From Petrosia ficiformis (Eukaryota > Porifera > Demospongiae > Haplosclerida > Petrosiidae), in the NCBI GenBank assembly GCA_947044365.1, contig OX345653.1, forward strand, positions 1,461,001 to 1,525,000: a DNA stretch of 64,000 nucleotides, written 5' to 3'. This document shows, piece by piece, positions 1 to 12,000 of the stretch (the stretch's first letter is position 1; every line of letters starts with the position of its first letter). Under the pieces are notes generated by a model. That model was not told where the DNA came from. It made no database searches and was given only the letters and a program-made list of their open reading frames with translations. The translations under genes were made by a program, and so were the position numbers.

Positions 1-429
1 TGGTATATGAATTTGGTATGTGGTATTGGTATGTGGATTTAATGTATTTGGTATATGTATTTGGTATGTGGATTTAGTGTATTTGGTATATGTGTGGATT
101 TAGTGTATTTGGTATGTCGATTTAGTATATTTAATATGTCGATTTAGTGTTGTACCTATACTGGTATAGGTATATAAATGTATAGGTGCCAATACCTAAG
201 GTATAGGTAAATATTGGTATAGGCGAGTAGTATAGGGCAGCTACAGATACTTTACAAGCTTTATAGTACTACTTACTATAGGAAAAGATGGATACAACAT
301 TCAGAATAGTATGTGCTGAGCTATTCCATCTTTAGTAATAGTTTGTGAGTTTTAGTTTCTAACAGAAATGGCTAGAGCAGTAATAAAAGTAGATGGATAT
401 GAACATATACTAGAAAAATGAGTGAACAC
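1..429. other. Intergenic edge with degenerate repeats
   Basis: Positions 1-160 hold short TGGTAT/TTTAGTGTATTTGG repeats. Positions 138-240 match one half of the hairpin element at 62943-63062 (TAGTGTTGTACCTATAC start). I see no gene here. Confidence 0.6.
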
Positions 430-1127
430 AGGTAAAGGTATAGGTACAGGTACAGGTATAGGTATAGGTACAGGTACAGGTACAGGTACAGATATAGGTA
501 TAGGTATAGGTATAGCCTAGGTATAGGTATTGGTATAGGCATAGGTATAGGTATAGGTACAGGTACAGGTACAGGTACAGGTACAGGTATAGGTATAGGT
601 TTAGGTATAGGTACAGGTACAGGTGTAGGTATAGGTATAGGTACAGGTATATGTATAAGTATTACAGGTACAGGTACAGGTACAGTTATAGGTATAGGTA
701 GTGGTCTAGGTATAGGTATAGGTATAGGTATAGGTATAGGTATAGGTACAGGTACAGGTATAGGTCTAGGTACAGGTATAGGTATAGGTTTAGATATAGG
801 TACAGGTACAGGTGCAGGTATAGGTATAGGTACAGGTACAGGTACAGGTACAGTTATAGGTATAGGTACAGGTACAGGTACAGGTACAGTTATAGGTATA
901 GGTACAGGTATATGTATAGGTATTACAGGTACAGGTACAGGTACAGTTATAGGTATAGGTAGTGGTATAGGTATAGGTATAGGTATAGGTATAGGTATAG
1001 GTATAGGTATAGGTACAGGTATAGGTCTAGGTACAGGTATAGGTATAGGTTTAGGTATAGGTACAAGTACAGGTACAGTTATAGGTATAGGTACAGGTAT
1101 ATGTATAGGTATAGGTATAAGTACAGG
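430..1127. repeat. Hexanucleotide satellite (GGTATA/GGTACA)n
   Basis: About 700 bp of imperfect six-base units alternating AGGTAT and AGGTAC, with a few GGTCTA and GTTATA variants. It reads as an artificial Pro-Ile-Pro-Val ORF on the minus strand, which is a repeat shadow. The unit resembles the ends of the inverted-repeat element at 138-240 just to its left (ACCTATACC/GGTATAGGT). Confidence 0.95.
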
Positions 1128-1521
1128 CAATTTTAGTTGCTTATAATATCTGGTATCTGAAAAACCTAGTATTACAACAATACTAGGATTTTTGCATTTA
1201 CGTAATATTGTGTATATCAGTGGTATACCATATGATAGGGAAATTACAAGACAAGGCATTAATGACAAGGCACGTCGCATACATATGACATAGTACATAT
1301 TATATAATTATAATACATATACATAAACTGGGTGGTATGAAATTTTACAAGAGTAATAGCATTCTAACACAAGATCAACTATGGAATTGTCATTTTGTTA
1401 ATTCTTGCTTTGTCAAACATTGATGAAATGAAAATTTACAAATATGACATTAACAAAATCATAATAAACCATATGTGTGGGTATATAGACTTACATATCT
1501 ATATTATAGTTTGGAATAAAG

Positions 1522-1610
1522 ATGTGGGATCAGTTCTACCCTCGATATGACAAGAAAACTCCTGAACATTTTGAAAAGTAAATATATAAATAATTATTAT
1601 ATATAATATA

Positions 1611-1644
<34 letters not shown>

Positions 1645-4600
1645 TATTAGTGTTGTTTGGTATGACAATAATGACCACTTCTAGTTATAGTTATAGAATT
1701 ATGATTTTCTCACAGTTTTAGTTGTAGTTAAATTCTAGGCTTACTTTAGTTTTAGTTTAGCCTATTATTGAACAATTTTCTTCATTTTAGTTAGTTATAG
1801 TTATTGCAGTAGACTTTTAGTTAACTAAAAGTCAAAATGTCTTACTAAAAGGGGTTTTGTTATAGTTAACTAAAACAATACTAATATAATTATATATAAT
1901 ATATAATATATAATATATATACTAGTGTTGTTTTAAGTTAAGTCAGTACATACTATTATAGTTTGGCCAAATCCAAACTAACATGATAATTAAGTCAGAA
2001 GGGAGTTTCCCTAGTTTTGATTTTAATGCAAACTACATGTCTCTAGTTTTAGTAATTAATTAACAACCATTGAATCATTTCAGTTCTACGTTTATAAAGA
2101 CCAAACCTATTATTAAGCTTGCGAGATCAATTTTAATTCTCTCATGCCTGCATATCATAAAAAGGTCAATATTTGAAAATTCAATCACATACAATTTCAA
2201 TAACAGAGAATGTATTAATTATTTTCTGTTCAGAATTATGGATGAATATGCACACTTTATAATCGGACCAAATGATAAATATGATCCTGAAAGTAAGGTG
2301 ATAGAAAAAACTGGAGTTGCTTTGAAGGTATGTTTGTTGCATGAATGTGTGTATTTGTTTGTGTGTACACATTGGTGTTGTTTTAGTATGACAAAAATGA
2401 CCACTTTTAGTTATAGTTATAGTTTATCACAATTTTAGTTATAGTTATAGTTAACAATATTAGGCTTACTAAAAGGGTTGTTGTTTTTGTTAACTAACTA
2501 AAAGTACTCGTTATTAGCCAATTTTCATTATTGCTACAAAACTATACTTTAGTTATAGTTTAGTTAACTAAACTAACACTAGTATACATGCATGTGTATG
2601 TACTGGGCCACTGAGAGAGCAGATTGGGCCTGGGAAAAATGAAAAATGTATATTGGTCCCTCTATAATTATGCAAAGTGCAGTGTGAATATTTTGTAAAA
2701 TTAATTATTCATAAGGGACATGATTTGTTGATATTCATGAAACTTTCCACAGCCTTTTTGCCTAACTCAACTTTAAATTACTGTCTGACAGACCTTGTCC
2801 ATCAACCTCATGGCATGGTTCAGCCCTCCTACCTCCTCCCATCAATATGTCTGGGCCTTGAGGTAATATTCCTCCTCCTGTGTATATGTGAAAGTGTGTG
2901 TGTGTGTTGATATTTCTACTTCTATTCTTCCAGCAACATGTGGCTCCCATTTCAGACAGAGACAAACAAAATCCTCACATCAAATTTTTTAGCGAGAAAA
3001 ATCCTGGCTGGGAGAAGGTCTATACAATTATTATAATTATTATCAAACAAGATATAATAGGGAGAAAAAATATCCCAATGATTGCTTTGTTTTGTCATCA
3101 TTCAGTAATCATGGCTGACTTTCTCATACCAACGACCTATTATAGTTGATTATCCACTGTTCTTACTTCATAAAGATTTTTGACTTTTTGCAGAACTTTA
3201 GGAGTACATTACAGCTATTGCTTCTAGTTTCCATGTAAGCTACAAGAAGGTTTCTGTCAGCACTCGAGTGCACTTTCTAATACGCGCCACATATTAGAAT
3301 TGACAGAGCCTGTCAATTTGACACAACTTCCTTTTAACAATGTTTGTGTGACACAAGTATATATAAAAATATACTTAATATACACAAAGATTCAACCCCA
3401 CGGGAAGCAATCATAAGGATGGTCGTGTGGGCCATAATAATCCATGCTGTTATATTACAACAGTCAATTTATAATTGTTTAGTGATACACTGATAATTGG
3501 ATCAGTAATCAGTATTGGTCATTTCGGTATTGGTACTGACATACTTCTGAATTATACAACTGATATTGTAATAAGTGTACTAATAATGTCATTATACATC
3601 GCTAGGAGTATAACACTTATAATAACTATTGAAGAAATGCTTGTTTTCATTTGAAGAAGGTAGATATAAGATATAATCACTGGGATTTGTATTGACTATC
3701 AATGTTATAGTCTATAGCTTTATCGGTTAGTGATGTACCGATAATTGGTTCGGTAATTGATATCGCTCATTATCGGCCATTATTTTTATTATCTGTATTG
3801 GTTATTTCTGAAAGATTTAGCTGATATTGTAATAATAATGTCATTTCTTGTGATTATAGCATCATTAATTGCTTCTATGATACTCATGATCATTGAGAAA
3901 ATGCTCATTTTCATTGAATGAATCAGAAACAAAAAGGCAGATATAATATTGAATCGGCATCAGTTATTGGTCCATATCTAAAGTAATTATCAGTTTATTG
4001 GAATATCGATAAAATCTATTATCAGTATATCACTAAACGTCATTCATATTCACCATGACCTCAGAAAAATGCGTAATTTAGTTTGGAATAACCCACTATC
4101 TTTTTTCCTGCATCATTTTCAATTATATAATTATCCTTATTCATTTTTTCATTAGAGTTATAGTATGAATGTGTATTAACTTTATGACATTAAACTATAC
4201 ACTATATTACCTAATTTGAGGATGCGAACAGACTTTACATTTTTTCTTAGGGAAACTGTCTTGTAATGGTTGGTGTTCTAAACTGGAGAAGTGTTTTTCA
4301 AACTATTAATCGTGCTGTAGCTACGAAGATTCGTGGAAAAAAAGAAGTGAGTTCTCAGTTTAATTAACTTCAAAAATTAATTTTATTGCAGACAAACAAG
4401 AAAAATGATAGTTACAGAAGAAAAAGAGAATTTTCAATGCCCTTTTCTCAAGTATCACCTCAAAAGTGAGCAGACTATAGATAGAAAATGAGTGGATGGA
4501 TGGATAGAGAGATAAAGTAGACTAATGATAGAATGGAGAGAGGAATCAGATAAATAAAAGAGTATCAAATGAATGAATGGGAGACAGAGACTCTAACACA

Positions 4601-4958
4601 AACAGAGATACAAAACAGAGACTGAGATAGAGAGAGACAGAGAACTAAACATACAGAGACAGAACCAAACCTACATAGAGAGAGATGAGAGACAGGAGAC
4701 AGAAGAAATCTACATATCTATAGAGAATGAGATCTGCTTTGTTAATATAACTAGAAATGTATGATTATAATTAATTTTGTACATAATAACTTCCATCTAT
4801 AATTATTTTATTTTGATAGATATTATGTTCCAAGCTATGAGGTCGATTGTTTTGGTTATTGCAGACCGAAAAGTGCAATAGTAACAGCAAGTCCATCATT
4901 TCTACACAAAGAAACAGTGTCAGATCTTTTTGCTTCTGTTGATCTGGACAATTTATAA
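1522..4958 (+). CDS. Uncharacterised 180-aa protein, six exons
   Basis: Coding exons 1522-1577, 2234-2327, 2934-3017, 4251-4346, 4392-4465 and 4820-4958 join in frame (543 nt, 180 aa) with GT/AG borders. The start ATG at 1522 gives MWDQFYPRYDKK. An in-frame TAG lies just upstream, so either this ATG is the start or an unseen upstream exon splices at that AG. The protein is soluble-looking, with an acidic N-terminal third, a hydrophobic stretch NCLVMVGVLNW near residue 80-90, a basic KIRGKKETNKKN segment, and the C-terminal part YVPSYEVDCFGYC followed by SPSFLHKETVSDLF. No signal peptide or clear membrane helix is present. I do not recognise the family. Introns contain fragments of the MITE families described below. 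Splice phases agree at every junction, which is the main support that it is real. Confidence 0.7.
1578..2233. mobile_element. Intron with MITE (TAGTGTTG family) and TA repeat
   Basis: A (TA)n run lies at 1617-1643. An element at about 1647-1890 begins ATTAGTGTTGTTT and ends TAACTAAAACAATACTAA, with internal TTAGTTATAG motifs. A 3' piece of the tRNA-like element family (TTCTCTCATGCCTGCATAT) lies at about 2135-2165. Confidence 0.6.
2372..2582. mobile_element. MITE, TAGTGTTG family
   Basis: It starts near TTGGTGTTGTTTTAGTATGAC and ends TTAGTTAACTAAACTAACACTAG. It shares AGTTATAGTTATAG motifs with the copies at 9.8, 11.0, 15.4, 31.7 and 36.3 kb. Confidence 0.65.
3478..4034. mobile_element. Two adjacent inverted-repeat elements (TTTAGTGAT...CACTAAAC ends)
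   Basis: The right copy (about 3726-4034) starts TTAGTGATGTACCGATAAT and ends in the complement ATTATCAGTATATCACTAAA. A related left copy starts TTTAGTGATACACTGATAAT at 3478. Both lie in the third intron of the 180-aa protein gene. No transposase is encoded. Confidence 0.6.
4041..4238. mobile_element. MITE, CATTCACCATGACCTCA family
   Basis: Left end ATTCACCATGACCTCAGA, right end diverged, ending CGAACAGACTTTA. The internal block, including TAGTTTGGAATAAC and TTATGACATTAAACTATACA, is shared with copies at 12.7, 23.3, 26.7, 42.5, 50.7, 58.6 and 61.9 kb. Confidence 0.75.
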
Positions 4959-6935
4959 ATTATCTTTCAATATGTGTATGATGTCATCAAATGAATAGAA
5001 TTATTTCTTTGCAAATACCCATCATTGATGTAGTTCTGATCTTTAATATTATTATATAGCAATGAATTCTTGAAATTATGTGTATTAAATCATATATGTG
5101 ATTGCAGTTATGTGTGTACCAGTACATAATATATCTATACACCTTTCATCTTTCTGGAACCACATCTTAAGGTTACTTAAACAATTCTAAAGGTCACAGT
5201 TCATGTTTTACACTGCAAAAATAAAATTGTTAAGCGGTTAGTACAGTTTAGGGACAAGCACATTATGCTTTTATTACAGCTATGCTCAAATTCCCACTTA
5301 GGGTACTTGTTATGCTTTCATTATTAATTCTTTAAAATCACTGATAATGTTACATTTACTTATTATTAGTCATTAAATTGTTTTAGTTATTGGGAATTGT
5401 TTAGCAAAGCAGAGGTGCTAAAACTATTAAATTTGGGCGTATAGTTGCAACTATGTAACCTTTGCTAAAACCATATTCCACATCCTATTATGCTGGCATA
5501 ATGCTTCCTGCTTTGATAAATCTATTATGCTCAAAGCTATGCCCAGCATAATGTGCATGTCCCTATATAGTACAGTTGCAAGTGTACTAATTATAAATCA
5601 ATGAATATAATTTTAAGGTGCTGTCTACACATATTTCATACCAATAATTTACTTAATGTACAACTGAAAGTGATTGTATTAGGCAGTTTTGGCCAACAAA
5701 AGAGTTTGAAACCTGCAAAAACATAAAAACATAATTCTAGTGTACATGGTGCACATAACATCGTGCACAATAACCTACTACATTGAAATTTATGCAACAG
5801 TACCTAGGGATGAATGAAACATATTTTTATGAAACACCACTGGGGTTGTTTTTTTCTACTGTTGGGCTAATTAGTATCTCATCATGTGATTTTTCACTGA
5901 GCTTCACTATCCAGCTGCAAGCATACTTAACTCATGTTGTCAGCATGCAGTATTGCTGACAGTAAGGATGGGCAGATTAGACTGGCAGAATAATAGGTAT
6001 GTGGTGGAATTTTGAAATAGTGCACCGGCCCCTCATGGCAGATTTGCTTGCAGTTGCTCCTCTGCTAATTCAGAGATTTTTGTAGTGTAACTGTTTGCAG
6101 GACTGCAAGTCACTACATAGAAGTCTCAGTAATGTTGAGATATACGTAATAAGAAGATAATATTACTCTGTACTATAATAAATGATGTGCTTATAATTAT
6201 GATGTTTTCTGATAATTTAAAAAAATCATAATTGTGGGGAAAATAGGTAAATTACTATGGAGCATTATCCACCCATCCCCAATAGTCGTCAATACAGCAC
6301 TTTTATGTGTTCTTACAACTTGTAAGTTAATATACATCTGAACACTTGTAGTACAAGAAGCCATGAATTCTATATTCACTTTATTTGAGTTGTCAACCTT
6401 TTTATGATGTACAGAAATTCAGGACCTACCAAACAAAACTCTAACTAGTACAATAAATATTGTATAAATTATGTGAATGGCACAGACATTATTGTGATGT
6501 ACATCGCTCTATATATTGTGTATATTTGAGACACCATTGTTTCTTTTTGGCAATTAGTCTGTAGCAGTTTTCTATATAAACACCTGGAGTGGTTGGTTCT
6601 ATTTTCATAGTGTTAATTCTCATATTCATATCTAAAGTTTGGTTCAAGTTATCAAGTTCAATACATTTCAAGTTCCCCACAGAAGATGGTATACAAAACC
6701 TTGTTGAATTGGTGAGCCTCATAAACTAGATGAGATCCAAACATGCATAATATTTATTTTCATAATATTACAAAATTTAATGAATGAGTGAATTAACAAT
6801 TTATTTCAATAGTTGGCACATCAGAAAATTTGCTGGTCTTTTTGTGTGAGCCCTAAATATACACACACACATAATTATTATATTAACACTACATTTGTAA
6901 TTAGTTCTAACTACAAAATTCCAATAGATAATCTA
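4959..6935. other. Intergenic region with one inverted-repeat element
   Basis: About 5247-5567 is bounded by an inverted repeat: GGGACAAGCACATTATGCT on the left and the complement of AGCATAATGTGCATGTCCC on the right, with further pairing inside. The short minus-strand ORFs at 6.2 and 6.5-6.7 kb have no splice or family support. A TTTATT (AATAAA on the minus strand) at 6753-6758 may be the poly(A) signal of the TLDc gene. I see no gene here. Confidence 0.55.
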
Positions 6936-8978
6936 TTATTCCTGCTGTTGTTCTTTGGGATGGTTGACTTTAACACCTCCTAATTCTAGGATATAACGAT
7001 CAGGACTTTCTTCCCATGCTTCTTTTAAATCTTCTCTGTTTATCTATATATGTACATGGATATTCCATTGAATATGGAGAACTGGTAAAATGTGAATGTG
7101 AATATGGGCTGGTGGAACGAATGAAGTTTTATAATTAAATGATTTGGGAATGGGTGGAGGGAAGGATGAATGGATGGATTAATGGATTGATTAGCGGAAT
7201 GGGGATAGAGGATTAATGAAGATTTATAAAAGAATGGTAGAGAAAGATTAATGGATGGATTAATGGAGATTTATTTAAAAATGGATTGATTAGTGGAATG
7301 GGTAGAAAGAAGGATGATTGGATAGATAATGTAACCATATTCACTAGTATAAATATGAGTGAAAAAATGAATAGATTGGATTAATGGTCTGATTACAATG
7401 GTAAATGGATAGATCAATTGGTAGATATTTGGATAAGATTTTCAATTTTGGAGTACCTTTCTTCTTCTCAGAACTTCTTTCTTCTCCCATTCTTTTAATC
7501 TCTGCTGTGATTCTGCTGCTTCTTGTCCTCCACAGCCCCATACCTAGAGGCAATTAATGAGTAATATTTAAAATGTTTAAGGATAAAAGAATATATTTAT
7601 GGACACTCAAGATTGCACACCTGTCACTGCATGTCATTGTGGAATTTAAGGTATATTACATGTACATGCTAACTCAGGAGGAATGGACCAATGGATGAAT
7701 AGATAGGAGGGATGGACCAATGGATGAATAGATAGGAGGGATGGATCAATGGATGGATAGATAGAGGAGGGATAGATCAATGGATGGATCAATGGATGGA
7801 TAGATAGAGGAGGGATGGATCAATGGATGGATAGATAGAGGAGGGATAGATCAATGGATGGATCAATGGATGGATAGATAGAGGAGGGATGGATCAATGG
7901 ATAGAGGAGGACGGATCAATGGATGGATGAATAGATTGGTACATCCATTTGTCCTTTTAACAATAATTCATGAATCCATTATTGATCCATCCATTATTTA
8001 GTTGTGAGTTGATAAATGCACTAATGCATGAAATGCATGAAAGTCTACTTTTAATTGTGTGTGAACTTGTGACTAATGTACTAATATTAGTACACGCTAG
8101 TCCACTTAAGTCACATGACTATTAGTTGACTACAAAAAACCCATAGTCGTTCAAACCCTAATTATAAATTGTAAACCACACCCTACATTGTGTGTAAACT
8201 ACACCTTACATTGTGTGTAAACCACACCCTACATTGCATGTGTGTAAACCACACGTTGCATTGTGTGTAAACCACACCCTACATTGTGTGTAAACCACAC
8301 CTTACATTGGATGTGAACCACACCTTACATTGTGTGTGAACCACACCCTACATTGTGTGTAAACCACACGTTACATTGTGTGTAAACCACACCCTACATT
8401 GTGTGTAAACCACAGGTTACATTGTGTGTAAACCACACCCTACATTGTGTGTTCCTGTTATTCTCTTACACACAAATAGCTGACCTCAACTCTTGTAACT
8501 CTGAAGGGTATATCTTCATTTCTGAAGCCATTTTCAAAATCTGGTTCAATCAGCACAAAATTTGATTTATAAGAAGTGTCCTTCATAAAACGAAGACCAA
8601 CTGGAAATCCTCTTTGCTTTTCATTGAGTGATATAAGTTTAGCTCCCTCTATACATATATACATACATACATACATACATACATACATACATACATACAT
8701 ACATACATACATACATACATAATAAATACATACATAATAAATACATAAGTACATACACACATATGTACATACATACATACATACATACATACATACATAC
8801 ATACGTATATTTGTACATACATACATAAATACATACATAAATACGTACATATATTATATACATACACATAGTGTGGATGAATGGATGGATTCACAAACAG
8901 ATTGATAAATGGATATATGAATGGTTGATGAGTGATCAAACAAGTGTAAACACACTGTACAATTCAACAACTTGTATC

Positions 8979-9010
<32 letters not shown>

Positions 9011-12000
9011 TCCCTAACTATTCAACATGGAAAATGATGGTTTCAATTCCATCAAGAAACAATCATCATCTCCCCAGAAGTATGTTCCATCTCTCCATTC
9101 CCGATCAATTCCTATAATAAACTGATTCTCCTGTCCTTCTGAGTAGATGCCAGTAATGATCATAATGGATGGTTCTCGATAATCGAAACAATGTGATTGG
9201 AATCTATTCATGCTGAGACCATGTTTATCACTAGAGTATAAGAGAGTCCAGGTACCTCCTAATGGATGTTTGTTGTGTGACTAAAAGAGGAGGAAGAGGT
9301 GGAGAAGGTGGAGAAAGAGAAGGAGGAGGAAGAAGAAGAGGAAGAGGAAGAGGAGGAAGAGGAGGTAGAGGAGGGAGAAGAGGAGGAGGAGGAGGAAGAA
9401 GAGGAGGAAGGAAAGGAGGTTGAAGAGGAGGAAGAGGAGGAAGAGGAGGAAGAAGAAGAGGAGAAAGAAGAGAATAAATTTAAATTACATAATACATTGC
9501 TGCTTTATATCTCACCTGTGCAGAACTTTCATCTCTCTTATGACCCAGATATACTAGAGGTACAATGGTAGACAATGCCCATATAAATACATACATATTA
9601 TTGATTTGATCTTCTGTTGCTCCATCTTCAAGTTTGGGTGTTGGTAACTGATAGAGTGTGTGTATGACCTGAATCAAATAGACACATAGATACTAGTGCT
9701 AGTACTTAAATAATAAAGCATAATAATAAAATATAAATGAACATGTAACCAAAAAAGTGCAGAAACTAGTTGGGATAGTACATCAGCAACAAAATAAACT
9801 AACCACTTCCATATAACAACTAGTAACTACTTTTAGTTGGAGCCTCATTTCTCAAACTTTTAGTTTAGTTATAGTTTAAAATAGTACTAGGCTTGCTAAA
9901 AGGGTTTTAGTTTTAGTTAACTAACTAACCTAAAGGTACAAATATTTCATAGTTAGTTATAGTTATTATAGTAGACCTGTAATTTAGTTATAGTTTAGGT
10001 AAAGATAATGTCCTACTAAAATGGGTTTAGTTAACTAAAACAACACTAATAAGAACCCTATATAAGTATAGCTAGAGTACTACAAAGATAATATATAGTA
10101 TTACTTACTTATGTAGGAATGTTATGTGGAAGTGGTTAGTTTAATTATATATATATATAATAATTAAAGTGTATGTATTCAAGTATTTCACTCTATACTC
10201 ACAGGATCTGATGAAGGTTCATTAGAATGAGTGTGGTCTCCATGTAAGACTGTCTCTATCCAATGGTTAATACCTTCAAGAAGACGTGGGCAATGTTCAT
10301 TCATCCATACTGCAAACTGTGTAGCAGATAGTTCTTGAGTCTGTGGATCTGCCATTAACATCTAGATGATGGATAGGTTGAATTCATGGGTGGAGAGATG
10401 AAGAGATAGATAGATAGTTAAAAGGGTAGAGCGTTTAATAGAACATAGATAGATGGATGGATGGATGGATGGATGGATGATAAATAGATAGATAGATAGA
10501 TAGATAGATTGATTGATTGATATGTGAGTGAAGGACATAATTGTTGAACATACAGCAGCAGAAACAAATGCTTCAATGACAGGAAGATCTCGTGGTACAA
10601 CTGCCTTTTCATGGAGTTCAGATCCAACCACAAGAGCAAACATACCAGCAACATGAATTACCTCAATAAGACCTACGAGTAAGAGTTCATACATCAACTA
10701 AACAGGGTTCTCAGTCTGTTCAAAATTAGGATGTTATATGTACTATAGTGTATAGTTTAATGACATAAGGTTAATACATGATTATACTGTAACTCAATAA
10801 CTTATATGTACTATAGTGTATAGTTTAATGTCATAAGGTTAATACATGGTTATACTGTAACTCAAAATAATGAAGCAATGGATTGAAATTTGAATATTCT
10901 AGTGAGAAAATACCTTTCTTGTCAATATGTTCTTTTCCTTGTGAAAATACGTAGAAAAAGAATTTTTCGGCTTCATGAAGATTACCTTTGAAAGCTGTTA
11001 AATTATAAAAGAGAGAGACACACACTCTCAGCTAGTACTAGTGTTGTTTTAGCTAACTACAACTACAAAAAATCAACAATAATGGGCACTTTTAGTTAGT
11101 TAACTAAAGACACACACTCTCAGCTAGTACTAGTGTTGTTGTAGCTAACTATAACTACAAAAAATCAACAATAATGGGCACTTTTAGTTAGTTAACTAAA
11201 GACACACACTCTCAGCTAGTACTAGTGTTGTTTTAGCTAACTATAACTACAAAAAATCAACAATAATGGGCACTTTTAGTTAGTTAACTAAAGACACACA
11301 CTCTCAGCTAGTACTAGTGTTGTTGTAGCTAACTATAACTACAAAAGATCAACAATAATGGGCACTTTTAGTTAGTTAACTAAAGACACACACTCTCAGC
11401 TAGTACTAGTGTTGTTGTAGCTAACTATAACTACAAAAAATCAACAATAATGGGCACTTTTAGTTAGTTAACTAAAGACACACACTCTCAGCTAGTACTA
11501 GTGTTGTTGTAGCTAACTATAACTACAAAAAATCAACAATAATGGGCACTTTTAGTTAGTTAACTAAAGACACACACTCTCAGCTAGTACTAGTGTTGTT
11601 TTAGCTAACTATAACTACAAAAAATCAACAATAATGGGCACTTTTAGTTAGTTAACTAAAGACACACACTCTCAGCTAGTACTAGTGTTGTTTTAGCTAA
11701 CTATAACTACAAAAAATCAACAATAATGGGCACTTTTAGTTAGTTAACTAAAACTAAAACCTTTTAGTAAGCCTAATATTATTGTAGTTAATCAACTATA
11801 ACTACAACTAAAATTTTGAGAAAAACGTACTACTATAACTATAACTATATTATTGTCAAACTAAAACAACACTAGTATGTATTCATTTAGCCAATGAAAG
11901 TGATAGAATCAAACTGCACTAATAATAACAGTCACTCAATCACCTGATAATCGTGCAAGATTTGTTAAAGCTGAGATAAATGTCTCCTCGTTGATTGTTC

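Noticed and set aside
372..1298. 308-aa Pro-Ile-Pro-Val ORF
   Set aside because: Translation of the hexanucleotide satellite; it starts and ends in noncoding sequence with no splice or start context.
9299..9571. Glu-rich 90-aa ORF
   Set aside because: Shadow of the polypurine tract on the strand opposite the TLDc gene.
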